Positions 17,602-27,234 are shown, counted from the stretch's first letter. The stretch is 48,988 nucleotides of DNA from Planctomycetota bacterium (GCA_027619595.1 JAQCHP010000020.1:1-48988); one strand, 5' to 3'. A program made the numbers and translations. Notes: generated by a model not told the origin, from the sequence alone.

Positions 17602-18918
17602 ATGACACACCGATCACCCCAACCTGTCGTCTATATCACCGCTGGCGCTGCTGGAATGTTCTGCGGAAGTTGTATGCACGACAATACGCTCGTACGGGCC
17701 CTCCTGCGGGACGGCATGTCCGCACTGCTCGTCCCGACGTATACGCCCATTCGTACCGACGATCCGGACAACGTCAGCGATCCGCGGGTCTTTCTTGGGG
17801 GAATTCACGTTTACTTGAACCAGCGATTTTCCTGGTTCCGACATCTACCCAGCTGGTTAACCGGTTGGCTCGACAGTCCCAGACTCCTTCGCTGGGGCAC
17901 GCGCGGAGGAATTTCCATCCAGCCGACCGAATTGGGGGAATTGACTCTGTCGATGCTGCGCGGCGAGCAGGGCGTACAGGCTGCCGAATTCGCAAAGCTG
18001 ACGAATTGGCTCAATTTGGAAATCCAACCCCGGGTGGTGCATTATACCAATCTCTTGATCGGCGGCACGATCTCGGTCCTCAAGAAGCAGCTAGGGGTGC
18101 CGGTCGTCGTAACCCTCCAAGGAGACGATGTCTTCTTGAACGCACTGCCGGCACCTTATCAGCAGAAAGCACTGGAAATGGTCCGGGAGGTCGCAAGTCA
18201 CGTCGATCGGTTTATCTCATTTTCCAACGACTACGCCAGCTTAATGACGGAATATTTGCACATATCGCGTGACAAAATTTCGGTGATTCCGCTGGGAATT
18301 GACGCTGAGTCACTCGCCACTTCCGTCGGAGTACGATCCGACCACGACCATGAACCAAGGCGTATCGGATACCTGGCCCGACTATCTCCCGAAAAGGGCC
18401 TACATGTTTTGATCGACGCGTTTTTGAAACTTCGAGAACAGGGAGACATGCAGGATGTCGAACTTCACGTCGCCGGCTGGAAGAGTGTCGATCAATGGGA
18501 CTATGCCGAGCAACAATTCAATCGCATACGCGATGCAGGACTGCAACACGCATTCCGATATCACGGATCGGTAGATCATGACGGCAAACGGGATTTCCTG
18601 CGGACGATTGATGTGCTCTCAGTCCCGGCGACCTATCGCGAACCGAAAGGGATCTACGTATTGGAAGCGCTGGCCAGTGGCGTACCAGTCGTTCAGCCTC
18701 GCATTGGAGCGTTTCCCGAGATCCTCGCAGCGACAGACGGCGGTTACCTTGTCGCGCCCAATGACCCTCAGGACTTGGCGGGACGTTGGGCCGAGATCCT
18801 CCGCCTACCCGACCGCGGCCGATCCATTGGCGCGACGGGACAACGCAACGTCCTGGCAAAATACGGGCTATCCTGCCTCAGCCGTGCAATTCAAGACGTC
18901 TACGACCAGATCGTGTAG
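17602..18918 (+). CDS. Family 4 glycosyltransferase
   Basis: A 438-residue GT-B fold protein. N-terminal domain: VVYITAGAAGMFCGSCMHDN, a glycine-rich acceptor-side loop with an unusual CGSC. C-terminal donor domain: IGYLARLSPEKGLHVLIDAF, the diagnostic GT4 motif, then FRYHGSVDHDGKRDFLRTID, PATYREPKGIYVLEALASGV (the E-x7-E motif) and PVVQPRIGAFPEIL. GT4 enzymes retain anomeric configuration and use activated sugars. Likely target: envelope polysaccharide or a glycolipid; not determinable. The ATG at 17602 is preceded by GAGG at about 4 bases and gives a normal N-terminus. No membrane helix, so cytoplasmic or peripheral. Confidence 0.88.
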   Translation: MTHRSPQPVVYITAGAAGMFCGSCMHDNTLVRALLRDGMSALLVPTYTPIRTDDPDNVSDPRVFLGGIHVYLNQRFSWFRHLPSWLTGWLDSPRLLRWGTRGGISIQPTELGELTLSMLRGEQGVQAAEFAKLTNWLNLEIQPRVVHYTNLLIGGTISVLKKQLGVPVVVTLQGDDVFLNALPAPYQQKALEMVREVASHVDRFISFSNDYASLMTEYLHISRDKISVIPLGIDAESLATSVGVRSDHDHEPRRIGYLARLSPEKGLHVLIDAFLKLREQGDMQDVELHVAGWKSVDQWDYAEQQFNRIRDAGLQHAFRYHGSVDHDGKRDFLRTIDVLSVPATYREPKGIYVLEALASGVPVVQPRIGAFPEILAATDGGYLVAPNDPQDLAGRWAEILRLPDRGRSIGATGQRNVLAKYGLSCLSRAIQDVYDQIV

Positions 18919-19229
18919 CGACCGAGCTTGCGTCAAACGCACCCTCCCACGAGATTCGTCCACAATTCCCCGCCGGACCTCTCTCTGCGATCTCAACTCG
19001 ATTTAAGGGACCTTGATTCCCGTATTCATCCATGCATTCATGCAATCATGCAATCATGCATTCATAGGGTCAGACTTTTTTTCGTCTGGATGCACGGATC
19101 GCCGCTCGGTATACTCCGCGGCCTCCTCGCGTCGGGTGAACAGTTGGCTGGAGCCGATCCGACGCCTGTCGGCGGTGGCGCGAGAAGGAATCGGTCGCGA
19201 TGAACCCCAATTGTAACAGGAGTACAACC
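18919..19229. other. Intergenic region with a short tandem repeat
   Basis: About 310 bases between the GT4 gene and the SPOR-like gene. Apart from the octamer repeat (listed separately) and an AGGAG site just before 19230 I see nothing gene-like. Confidence 0.4.
19032..19063. repeat. Four tandem 8-bp repeats
   Basis: Four contiguous octamers: ATGCATTC, ATGCAATC, ATGCAATC, ATGCATTC. Further partial copies flank them. The array lies in a non-coding region 165 bases upstream of an exported protein gene. It is a candidate slippage locus or a cluster of binding sites. Confidence 0.9.
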
Positions 19230-20384
19230 ATGTGGACGACTTGGCTCGGCGAGTTCGCAACGGTGCCCCTCTGGGTGATCGCACTTTCACTGGCGGTTCA
19301 CGCCGCGGATTCGTCCAAGAAAAGAGTCCAGCCTTCCCACGCAACAAAAGCCGAATCGTCCGAGAATCGCTTCGAAATTTCCGAGTCCAATGGTCCATGG
19401 ATGGTATTCGCAGCATCGTTTGCCGGACCCGGGGCGGAAGACGATGCGTTGGCGCTTGTGCACGAACTACGGCAGGACCGAATTCCCGCCTATCTCCATG
19501 CTCAAAATTTTGATTTCAGTAAACCCGTGCAAGGACTCCGCGTGGCTCCCAATGGGAAGCCACGCATGATGAAGTACAAGAGCTACAACCGTTCGGCAGA
19601 ATGGGCGGTGCTCGTCGGTGATTACCCCAGCGTCGATGACTCTCGACTGCAACTAACCGCGGAAAAGCTCAAAAGCTACCATCCCGACTGCATCAAGAAA
19701 CAAGGCGAGCATACGACCCTTCGCTACGCCGAATTTCGCGAATTGCAAAAGAAGGGCAATAAGAATCCCAAAAAAAGTCGCAAAGGTCCCTTGGGACATG
19801 CGTTTGTTACACGAAATCCACTACTGCCGGCGGAGACATCGTCAAATTCCGGAATCGACAGCCTTGTTGTAAAAATGAATCGGGGACTGAAATTTAGCCT
19901 TTTGAAATGCCCGGCAAACCATACCGTACGCATTGCCACGTTCCGCGGTAAGGTCGTCATCGATCAAAAACAAATAAAAGCGATCGAAGAAGAAGAAGAG
20001 AAAATCGACAGCAAATTGGATGAAGCGGCAAACAAAGCCGATCGATTGGTCCAAATCTTGCGTCGACGCGGGGAAGAGGCGTACCAGTTCCATGACCGCT
20101 ATGCCAGCTATGTGACCGTAGGTAGTTTCGATTCAATTGGCACGCAGATTGACTCGGGCGTCTCGAACCAATCTCCTCCCGTTTTCAGCCCATCGCCTGC
20201 CATCTTCGAAGTAATGCAAAAATACGGTCCACAAAAGAATCCAGTCATTGGAAAAATGGGGCGTGAAGAAATTGTCATGACTCCACAGATCATCAGCGGA
20301 ATTCACTTAGACATGCAACCCTATCCCATGGAGATACCACGTCACTCCATCGCGGCGGACTACGGCCGTTCCGCCATCCACTAG
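19230..20384 (+). CDS. Exported protein with SPOR-like regions, function unknown
   Basis: A 384-residue protein. Residues 1-27 form a signal-type segment (EFATVPLWVIALSLAVHAAD). GPWMVFAASFAGPGAEDDAL then LRQDRIPAYLHAQNF near residues 55-90 resemble a SPOR fold, which binds denuded peptidoglycan glycans. A second similar strand is YASYVTVGSFDSIGTQIDSG near the C-terminus. Between them are a lysine-rich stretch (KKGNKNPKKSRKGPL) and an acidic helix (IKAIEEEEEKIDSKLDEAAN) that may form a coiled coil. The SPOR assignment is my inference from pattern. The ATG at 19230 is favoured by AGGAG about 8 bases upstream; 19200 is also in frame. The stop overlaps that of the convergent rsmE gene by 4 bases. 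Confidence 0.7.
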   Translation: MWTTWLGEFATVPLWVIALSLAVHAADSSKKRVQPSHATKAESSENRFEISESNGPWMVFAASFAGPGAEDDALALVHELRQDRIPAYLHAQNFDFSKPVQGLRVAPNGKPRMMKYKSYNRSAEWAVLVGDYPSVDDSRLQLTAEKLKSYHPDCIKKQGEHTTLRYAEFRELQKKGNKNPKKSRKGPLGHAFVTRNPLLPAETSSNSGIDSLVVKMNRGLKFSLLKCPANHTVRIATFRGKVVIDQKQIKAIEEEEEKIDSKLDEAANKADRLVQILRRRGEEAYQFHDRYASYVTVGSFDSIGTQIDSGVSNQSPPVFSPSPAIFEVMQKYGPQKNPVIGKMGREEIVMTPQIISGIHLDMQPYPMEIPRHSIAADYGRSAIH

Positions 20385-21166
20385 CCCATTCGACCATCCC
20401 ACGAACATGGCCCACTAACAAAGCCATTTTGCCCCGGTAGCGCGCAGGCTCCCAACAGCGTTGCTGCGGCAATGGCTGCGGTCTCGACCCTTAGGACATG
20501 AGGACCAAACGAAATTCGGTCCCAGCCGCTCGTATCGGCCAGCAACTCTTCTTCGGCAGTAAAACCACCTTCCGGTCCAATCGCAACACATACACTGGCC
20601 ACTTGAGATTTGTCACGTCCCAATGACGGTGGCTGAAAAAACTCCCACATGCTTCGGCTTGAGCGGGGATCGGCCAGGAATCGAATCGTATACGTCGAGG
20701 CGGTGAAGAGGTCTATCATCGAACGTGGCGACTCGATCTGCAGCAAGTGGTTGCGACCTGACTGCTTACAAGCTTGAATCACATTGCGTTGCAATCTCCG
20801 GCAGGCATTTTCGGTTGGCTGAGCAACGCCCCGTTGTGTGACGAGGGGAACTAACTGAGCCACACCCAATTCCGTGATTTTTTCTACAAGCCACGTTTGC
20901 CGTTCCCCTTTCGGCAAAGCGACCGCCAGTATAACTCTCAACCCTCCGCTTTCGTCATCGTGGACACGCTCGCCTAGTTGCAATAACGCGCGACCGCGAT
21001 TTGTCTCGACAATTTCAGCGCGAACGCTGATACCATTCCCGTTAAACAGTTCGATACGGTCACCGGGCTTGGCGCGAACTACATTTAAGAGATGGTGGGC
21101 TTCTTCTCCCTCCAACCACATTTCCCGGACGGACGAATCTGGTATGACAGCATGAAATCGCATCAT
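20381..21166 (-). CDS. rsmE: 16S rRNA m3U1498 methyltransferase
   Basis: A 261-residue RsmE of the SPOUT class, which methylates N3 of U1498 in 16S rRNA. The N-terminal PUA-like domain has MRFHAVIPDSSVREMWLEGE and HHLLNVVRAKPGDRIELFNG. The SPOUT domain has LAVALPKGERQTWLVEKITE, ELGVAQLVPLVTQRGVAQPT, the cofactor loop VAIGPEGGFTAEEE and the final knot FGPHVLRVETAAIAAATLL. Length is normal. Two adjacent Met codons (21166, 21163) can start it; neither has a strong ribosome-binding site. Divergent from the ATPase gene downstream. Confidence 0.93.
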   Translation of the reverse strand: MMRFHAVIPDSSVREMWLEGEEAHHLLNVVRAKPGDRIELFNGNGISVRAEIVETNRGRALLQLGERVHDDESGGLRVILAVALPKGERQTWLVEKITELGVAQLVPLVTQRGVAQPTENACRRLQRNVIQACKQSGRNHLLQIESPRSMIDLFTASTYTIRFLADPRSSRSMWEFFQPPSLGRDKSQVASVCVAIGPEGGFTAEEELLADTSGWDRISFGPHVLRVETAAIAAATLLGACALPGQNGFVSGPCSWDGRMG

Positions 21167-21401
21167 GGAAGCAACACTCTCTGCAAGTCGATCCGCGGCT
21201 TCCAATCAAGCCGCCGTCGCAAGTCATGCCGGACTCTACTGGCCGGCCAAATCCAACTCCGATCACTGCTATCGATTGTTTTCATTGTAGACATCGCGCA
21301 CCTTTTACCGAATGGGGTAAACAGAGGGACGTACCGCCGCAGTGGCCAGGCAATGACTTTGCTGCGCGACCACACTGACCACGAAATAGGATTCGAACCG
21401 T

Positions 21402-22202
21402 ATGGATGGAAATGCCCTGAGCGTCCAGCAGCCCCCGCAGTCCAATCCAATCACTGGACGGGCAGGCTATTTTGCCAATGCCGTTCAGGATGAGGCCCTG
21501 GCACGTGTTCGATACATGGCTTCCCATCGCCATCGACTGGGTCTCCTACTGGGTGGCTCTGGCAGCGGAAAATCGATGGTATTGCAGATATTGGCGCAGG
21601 AACTCACGCGGCAAGGTCACCTTGCCGTTACCTGCTCACTCCTGGGACGTGAAAATATCGAATTCCTTTCCACGTTAGCCACCGGCTTGGGGCACTTTCC
21701 CGATGAAAGGGACTCTTGCGTTAGCCTTTGGCGGGCCATCAACGACAGGTTGCGAGAAAATAAGTACCAACAGCGAACTACGGTCATCCTCTTGGATGAC
21801 GCCGATGAAGCCGAAATGGACGTGCTGACATCGATTACGCGATTGGCACAAACCGACGCCATGCTGGCCGCCACGTACACCGTCATTGTGTCGGCACACT
21901 CTGCCCGTTGTCAGTTGCTTGGACCACGACTGAAAGATCTTTGCGAACTGCGCGTCGAACTTGAAGCTTGGGGGTTGGAAGAGGTGGCCAGGTACGTCGA
22001 ATATCACATTCGAGCGAATCCACGATTCGAGCAGGACGCCGTTCGAACGTTGCTCCAGCTAACGGACGGTCTGCCGCGACGGGTCGTGCAACTGGCCGAG
22101 CTTTCGATACTCGCGGGAGCGGATCGTGACCGAGTCGACTCCGACACGGTTGAATCGGCCTATCGAGAGCTGAGCCTACAAAACCCCGACTATCTTTCGT
22201 AA
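21402..22202 (+). CDS. ExeA/GspA-like AAA ATPase
   Basis: A 266-residue P-loop protein. Walker A is GGSGSGKS at residues 51-58 and Walker B is VILLDDADE at about 128-136, followed by the helical lid (LEAWGLEEVARYVEYHIRAN) and a winged-helix-like end (LLQLTDGLPRRVVQLAELSI). This layout matches the ATPase domain of ExeA/GspA and related MshM or TniB-like proteins. No peptidoglycan-binding domain or membrane helix is present. In its family such ATPases assist secretion or transposition; here the next gene encodes a membrane protein and no transposase is nearby, so an envelope role is more likely. The ATG at 21402 has AGGA about 10 bases upstream. Confidence 0.8.
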   Translation: MDGNALSVQQPPQSNPITGRAGYFANAVQDEALARVRYMASHRHRLGLLLGGSGSGKSMVLQILAQELTRQGHLAVTCSLLGRENIEFLSTLATGLGHFPDERDSCVSLWRAINDRLRENKYQQRTTVILLDDADEAEMDVLTSITRLAQTDAMLAATYTVIVSAHSARCQLLGPRLKDLCELRVELEAWGLEEVARYVEYHIRANPRFEQDAVRTLLQLTDGLPRRVVQLAELSILAGADRDRVDSDTVESAYRELSLQNPDYLS

Positions 22203-22356
22203 CTGCCCAGCGATCGCCGATCCTGCCATCGCACCCCTCAGCGCCCATCGCACACGCGATACTCTCCCGCACTATCGGGCCAGTGGGGTATCGGCAATCG
22301 CATTCTGTCGCGTAATATAACTGCCAGTGGCCTTCAACCTCCCCAGGCAGAGAGTT

Positions 22357-22923
22357 ATGGATAGTTCCTCATCAGCAATCGACCGTCATGCCCCGGTCGA
22401 AGTCAATTTACGGAACCCCTACTTTGCCGCTCTATTGGGATGGTTGTGGCCAGGCGCCGGACACCTCTACCAACGACGCTATGGGAAGGGAATACTTTTC
22501 ATGGCGTGCATCGTTAGTACGTATTTTTTTGGTTTGGCCTTGGGAGAGGGTCGCGTGGTCTACGCTTCCTACAATGCCAGCCATAAACGATATCCTTTCA
22601 TCTGCCAGCTCGGCGTGGGTCTCCCATCGCTGGGTGCAGTTGCGCAAGCGGTTTCCAAAGAACAGTATCAAAAACCGCTCTTGGGTATCACATGGATGTA
22701 TCCGCCCAATACAATTTCGGAAGAGCAACACGACGAACTTTCGAATTGGCATCACGATTTGCATGGCTACTTTGAAATGGGTACATTATACACAATGATT
22801 GCTGGGCTTTTGAATATTCTGGTAATCTACGACGCTTTCGCCGGACCAGTATTTCCGGAACCCCACCTACGCGACAAGCATCCAACTCCGGTTCCCGATG
22901 CGTCAGACGATCCAGCAAAATAG
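22357..22923 (+). CDS. Membrane protein, TM2/DUF6677-like
   Basis: A 188-residue protein. NPYFAALLGWLWPGAGHLYQ then RRYGKGILFMACIVSTYFFG resemble the TM2-type helix pair with its glycine/proline-rich turn, often found in planctomycete membrane proteins. A third and perhaps fourth helix lie at YTMIAGLLNILVIYDAFAGP. A loop between them (residues 75-140) may face the periplasm. The function is unknown. The ATG at 22357 removes a 10-residue lead that starts at a GTG (22327). It follows the ATPase gene by 154 bases on the same strand. Confidence 0.7.
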   Translation: MDSSSSAIDRHAPVEVNLRNPYFAALLGWLWPGAGHLYQRRYGKGILFMACIVSTYFFGLALGEGRVVYASYNASHKRYPFICQLGVGLPSLGAVAQAVSKEQYQKPLLGITWMYPPNTISEEQHDELSNWHHDLHGYFEMGTLYTMIAGLLNILVIYDAFAGPVFPEPHLRDKHPTPVPDASDDPAK

Positions 22924-23067
22924 TTTCCTTCTAGGTTCGTTCCTACGAGGTACGCTGATACTGGTTCACAGTCAAGCAATCGACAAACGTCACGTCACAA
23001 CGAAACCCAATCAACTCGTATCCACAATCTCTCCGAATCCCCGATCTCCTTGTATTCATAGTGCCGT

Positions 23068-23292
23068 ATGAGTGAAATGATCGCCTTGACTCCGCTCTTA
23101 ATAGGAGTCGTTTTGCATCACCGGATGTGGTACGCCTTACCGCTAGTTGTCGCCGTGAGCCTCGTGTACGCGGCAACACGACACGAATTATTTGCACCGA
23201 TCCTTGAACATGCCATCCGCTTTGGTGGATGGCTTGTCGGATTCTTGGTCGTCTTTTACTTTTTAATCCTCGGCCTTTCGACGTGGCTGTAA
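23068..23292 (+). CDS. Small membrane protein, function unknown
   Basis: A 74-residue hydrophobic protein with two predicted helices: LLIGVVLHHRMWYALPLVVA extending to SLVYAA, and FGGWLVGFLVVFYFLILGLS. It has a short polar middle (TRHELFAPILEHAIR). It follows the TM2-like gene on the same strand and converges on the UbiD-family gene. No family recognised; reality is supported by membrane pattern and position only. Confidence 0.55.
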   Translation: MSEMIALTPLLIGVVLHHRMWYALPLVVAVSLVYAATRHELFAPILEHAIRFGGWLVGFLVVFYFLILGLSTWL

Positions 23293-23347
23293 CACAGCCT
23301 CCGGGCCACCAGGCAGGCTTTCCGTCAGTACTTTCTGTGGATGGCGG

Positions 23348-25183
23348 TTACAAGTAGCGTGCCAACGGTCCGCCTCGCGCCGCCATCGCGTCAATCCGAC
23401 GCACGACGTTCGGATCGGGTTCCAGCACCGGTGCATGATGGGGCTTAAGTCGCGCGTCAATTACGAGCGGACCGCTACAGCCCCAATGCTTATTATGAAT
23501 TGAAGCCCCAATTCCATCCACATCGCTGGCCGGGTCACTACGCGTAAATGTTACCCACAAAAAATTATTCAATGACTGAGATACGAAGTCGCTATCATCC
23601 GCCAGGACCACCAATCCAAGGTTCCCCATCAGGGCTGGATCTGCCTGTTCAAAGTGGCGACAAAAATCGCGGCATGACGCACCCTTGGACCACCGTGGTC
23701 CCGATATCGCCAAAACACCCGGCAAACATATCTTGGCCGAATGATAGTCTCGCGGTAGCTCCGGTAAACCCGCCGGCACCTCGGTCGCAAGAACGCGCCT
23801 TGGCGGCCCCACTGCCGCTACGACAACCTTCGAACCCTGATTGAGTGATGTTCCTGAGTAGTCCAGCGTATCGATTGTCGTACACGTCTGAAAATGAACA
23901 TCGCGTCGCCAGTCAACGCGCGCCAACACGTGACAGATGAATTCCTGCACCGCATGGACGTCAAGTTGAGGATCGTCGTGGAGCGCCGCTATCCACAGGT
24001 ATTTTGCCAATGACATTTGTCCGTGCCCTAATATGGCATTGGCCTGCGTCAGCAATTCGCGTGGAATCGCTTCTTTCAAAAACGGAGCGTATCGTTCACT
24101 ACCGATCGCCAACATGAGCGGATGAACTCCGGCGGCATCGACGGCATGTACCGCTTGAACTCCTGGCACAACTGCGGGAATCATCGGTCCCGTAAGTTCA
24201 TGGATCAGTTGCCCAAACATCGTGTCTTCCTGCGGCGGCCTCCCCACAACGGTAAATGGCCAAATCGCGTCGCGACGGTGATAGACTCGCTCGACACGTA
24301 ACACGGGAAAATCATGCGCTAAACTGTAATATCCCAAGTGGTCGCCAAAGGGACCTTCCGGCAGAAGCTTTTGAGGTTCGACGATTCCCGAAATACAAAA
24401 ATCAGCATCCGCATAAATCGCCGGGTGATTAGCTTGCCCAATCATGGGAATCCTGTGCCCGCCGAGAGCACCGGCAAAGGTCAATTCCGACATGCCTTCT
24501 GGCAGGGGCATGACGGCGGCCACGGTCATGGCGGGAGCACCACCAACGAAGATATTGACCCGAAATGGTTTCCCCAGCCGATTTGCCAACGTATGATGGA
24601 TGCCGATACCACGATGTAATTGGTAGTGAAGTCCGATTTCTTGGTTCGGCTCGTACTGATTCCCAGAGATCTGAATACGGTACATGCCAAGATTCGATCT
24701 CCAGAGGCCGGGCTGACGAACATCTTCGGAGTATACGAGTGGCAGGAGCACAAATGCACCACCGTCGTTGGGCCAGCTACGGATCTGTGGCAATTCGCTG
24801 ACGGTTGTCGAATTGCACATGACGGGACCTCTGCGGCACCGCCTGGGAATCATCCCCCAAGCCACCAAGGGAGCACGCCAGTAGCGAAGGGGGTCGCGGA
24901 GGAAGTGGGAAGGGTCTGCCCGCAACTCAATGAGTCGGCGTACGGACTCCCATCGATCTCGGAACAGAAACCGTACTCGCTCCATCGTCCCAAAAAGGTT
25001 CGACACCAGCGGGAATTTGCAGTTGCGAACATTTGCATAAAATACCGCCGGACCTCCGGAGGCAAAAACGCGGCGGTGAATCTCCGCCACTTCCAAGTTC
25101 GGATCGACCTCCGCATCGCAAACCAACAGGTGACCGTTCTTCCGCAGGTCATCCACGCATGACTTCAGCGACCGGTACCCCAT
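23348..25183 (-). CDS. UbiD-family prenylated-FMN decarboxylase
   Basis: A 611-residue UbiD-like enzyme. UbiD proteins decarboxylate unsaturated or aromatic acids with prenylated FMN, in ubiquinone/menaquinone synthesis or aromatic metabolism. Visible: NLGMYRIQISG then QLHRGIGIHH near residue 190 (cofactor-binding Arg region), FVGGAPAMTVAAVMPLPEGM, and the catalytic Glu in LLPEGPFGDHLGYYSLA (Glu276). The late VLPGVLAISGPRW-type region is present. Length is larger than E. coli UbiD (497), with the extra sequence toward the C-terminus, as in menaquinone-type planctomycete versions. The ATG at 25183 is chosen over a GTG at 25195; GGGGA lies a few bases upstream. No UbiX gene is in the window. 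Divergent from pepA. Confidence 0.85.
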   Translation of the reverse strand: MGYRSLKSCVDDLRKNGHLLVCDAEVDPNLEVAEIHRRVFASGGPAVFYANVRNCKFPLVSNLFGTMERVRFLFRDRWESVRRLIELRADPSHFLRDPLRYWRAPLVAWGMIPRRCRRGPVMCNSTTVSELPQIRSWPNDGGAFVLLPLVYSEDVRQPGLWRSNLGMYRIQISGNQYEPNQEIGLHYQLHRGIGIHHTLANRLGKPFRVNIFVGGAPAMTVAAVMPLPEGMSELTFAGALGGHRIPMIGQANHPAIYADADFCISGIVEPQKLLPEGPFGDHLGYYSLAHDFPVLRVERVYHRRDAIWPFTVVGRPPQEDTMFGQLIHELTGPMIPAVVPGVQAVHAVDAAGVHPLMLAIGSERYAPFLKEAIPRELLTQANAILGHGQMSLAKYLWIAALHDDPQLDVHAVQEFICHVLARVDWRRDVHFQTCTTIDTLDYSGTSLNQGSKVVVAAVGPPRRVLATEVPAGLPELPRDYHSAKICLPGVLAISGPRWSKGASCRDFCRHFEQADPALMGNLGLVVLADDSDFVSQSLNNFLWVTFTRSDPASDVDGIGASIHNKHWGCSGPLVIDARLKPHHAPVLEPDPNVVRRIDAMAARGGPLARYL

Positions 25184-25338
25184 GAACGTCCCCACTCTCT
25201 TTCATCGAAGTGAAATTACTGGTAGATTCTTCGTGTCCGACCTAGAACCGTGACCGGCTCCCCTAAGATAACGACTACCGCAACTCTCGGTAGCAAGGTT
25301 CAGGAACAACGCAAAAAAATAGATTGAGGAATCTCCTT

Positions 25339-26829
25339 ATGACAACCAAGGCCTTCTGGCCGGCTGAACCTTCAGTTCTGTCGATTTCCACGCCTCCCCA
25401 TCAGGCCGCTACAGACGCCGTGGTGATCGGCATGGATCCATCTGGGCGGTTAGGAGCGTCAGCTACCCTATTGGACCAGGCCTGTGGTGGCACCTTGTCG
25501 CGTCTGATCGAAGCGGGTGAAATCCGCGGAAAGTCGTTGGAACTGACCCCGCTGTATGGCCTAGCTAACGTCACAGCACCGCTGGTATTGGTCGTTGGCC
25601 TGGGAGATTCCGCTGAATTGGACCGAGGCGTCGCGTTCCGTGCCGCCGCAACCGCTTCGCGGCACTTGGCTAGTCGCGAACGCAAGCGTGTCGCGTTTTT
25701 CCTCGATTTGTCGGCAACGGAACTGGTTGAGCACGCCATCGCCGGCGCATTGGTCGGCTGCCAAGGCCCCGACCTTTACCGCCGCGAAAAAAATCGATTT
25801 CCTTTTTCTGAGGTGCACTGGCAGAGCCACCATCAAGCATCCATCGATGCCGGCAAGATTTTGGGTAATTCTGTCAACTTGACGCGCCGACTCGTCAACG
25901 AACCTCCACAAGAGCTCTATCCGGAAACATTCGCAGAATTTTGCGTCGACGTGGCACAACGACGCGGACTGGAAATCGAAGTCTGGGACGAAGCTAGGCT
26001 AACGACCGAACGATGTGAATCGTTGCTGGCAGTCGCCCGCGGATCGGTCCGTCCACCCAGGATGGTCATCCTCCGATATCGTGGAAATCCACAAGACAAA
26101 CGCAACCTAGCCTTCGTTGGAAAAGGGGTAACCTTTGACTCGGGCGGCTTGTCGATCAAGACGAGCGACTCGATGCAAGACATGAAATGCGATATGGCCG
26201 GGGCTGCTACCGTTCTGGGCGCCATCAACGCAATTGCACAGCTCAAGCTGCCGATCAATGTCTCTGCTTTCCTCGGACTCGTGGAAAACATGCCCGGCGG
26301 AGCCTCCTACAAATTGGGAGATGTACTGAAGACACGCCAAGGCACAACGATTGAGGTACTCAACACCGATGCCGAAGGACGATTGGTGCTGGCCGATGTC
26401 CTCAACGTAGCCGTGGAACAAGGCGCTTCGCATTTGATTGACCTTGCTACGCTCACCGGCGCCTGCATGGTCGCCCTGGGCACCGACGTCACTGGTGCTA
26501 TGTCGAACTCTGCGGACTGGTGCGATGAGATCTTGTTGGCTGCCCAAGAATGCTGCGAGCGAGTGTGGCAACTCCCAATGTATCCTGAGTACGGCGAGTT
26601 GATTCGAAGTGAAGTTGCGGACATCAAGAACATTGGCGGACGCTGGGGCGGAGCCATTACCGCAGCGAAACTGTTGGAAGTATTCGTCAACAATCTACCT
26701 TGGACGCACCTCGATATTGCCGGCCCCGCTTTCTTGGACAAACCAAAGACTTGGCAGGACGCCGGCGGCAGTGGTGCCTTGGTACGGACTCTAGTGCAAA
26801 TCGCTCGTCGCTTTACCAAGAGTGCGTAA
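25339..26829 (+). CDS. pepA: Leucyl aminopeptidase (M17)
   Basis: A 496-residue cytosol aminopeptidase. The C-terminal catalytic domain shows FVGKGVTFDSGGLSIKTSDS, MQDMKCDMAGAATVLGAINA, the family signature NTDAEGRLVLADVL and IDLATLTGACMVALG. These carry the Lys, Asp and Glu ligands of two metal ions and the catalytic Arg. The N-terminal 170 residues match the regulatory domain. M17 enzymes trim N-terminal residues from peptides; some also bind DNA. The ATG at 25339 follows GAGGA by about 9 bases. Cytoplasmic; no signal peptide. Followed by a TerB-like gene. Confidence 0.95.
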   Translation: MTTKAFWPAEPSVLSISTPPHQAATDAVVIGMDPSGRLGASATLLDQACGGTLSRLIEAGEIRGKSLELTPLYGLANVTAPLVLVVGLGDSAELDRGVAFRAAATASRHLASRERKRVAFFLDLSATELVEHAIAGALVGCQGPDLYRREKNRFPFSEVHWQSHHQASIDAGKILGNSVNLTRRLVNEPPQELYPETFAEFCVDVAQRRGLEIEVWDEARLTTERCESLLAVARGSVRPPRMVILRYRGNPQDKRNLAFVGKGVTFDSGGLSIKTSDSMQDMKCDMAGAATVLGAINAIAQLKLPINVSAFLGLVENMPGGASYKLGDVLKTRQGTTIEVLNTDAEGRLVLADVLNVAVEQGASHLIDLATLTGACMVALGTDVTGAMSNSADWCDEILLAAQECCERVWQLPMYPEYGELIRSEVADIKNIGGRWGGAITAAKLLEVFVNNLPWTHLDIAGPAFLDKPKTWQDAGGSGALVRTLVQIARRFTKSA

Positions 26830-26889
26830 ATTCGTCGATTTTCGAACCGCCGCACGGACAAGTAACTGACAAAAAAGGGTTAGGCCGTT

Positions 26890-27234
26890 ATGAAACCGAA
26901 AGATCTCCTGAAAAACCTTCTGGCCATGGCCGCCTCCGATGGTGCGATCCATCAAGGAGAAATGTCATTGCTCGCCGACCGCTGTACGCAATGGGGTGTA
27001 TCGGATGACGAATTCGGTGAAATGCTCGAACTGGCGACAAACGGAAAACTTGCGCTACAAATTCCCCCGGAACCCAGTGACAGGGAAACCCTCCTGCGAG
27101 AACTGGTGCACATGATGGCGGCGGATGGCCAATTAGCCGACACAGAGAAGCACCTGTTCGCTACCGCGGCTGCGGTAATGAAAATCACACCCGCCCGCTT
27201 GGACCAGATTATTGACCAGGCAATTAGCCGTTAG
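26890..27234 (+). CDS. TerB-like (tellurite resistance B family) small protein
   Basis: A 114-residue all-helical protein. The two halves share a pattern: LKNLLAMAASDGAIHQGEMS and LRELVHMMAADGQLADTEKH, each with the acidic DG-x-(5)-E motif that binds metal in TerB-like domains. The family is associated with membrane stress and metal ion sensing, but small stand-alone versions have no firm role. It lies 60 bases after pepA on the same strand and ends 13 bases before the giant exoprotein gene on the other strand. Confidence 0.8.
   Translation: MKPKDLLKNLLAMAASDGAIHQGEMSLLADRCTQWGVSDDEFGEMLELATNGKLALQIPPEPSDRETLLRELVHMMAADGQLADTEKHLFATAAAVMKITPARLDQIIDQAISR

Noticed and set aside
21390-21402. 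ggattcgaacc, whose reverse complement resembles a tRNA T-loop
   Set aside because: The flanking bases do not form a T-stem, and no acceptor or anticodon arm fits around it.
21402-22202. ExeA-like ATPase as part of a Tn7-type transposon (TniB/TnsC)
   Set aside because: No transposase, inverted repeats or target duplication are visible nearby; neighbours are ordinary membrane and housekeeping genes.
26890-27234. TerB-like gene as part of a tellurite or phage-defence ter cluster
   Set aside because: No other ter genes are present; it sits alone behind pepA.
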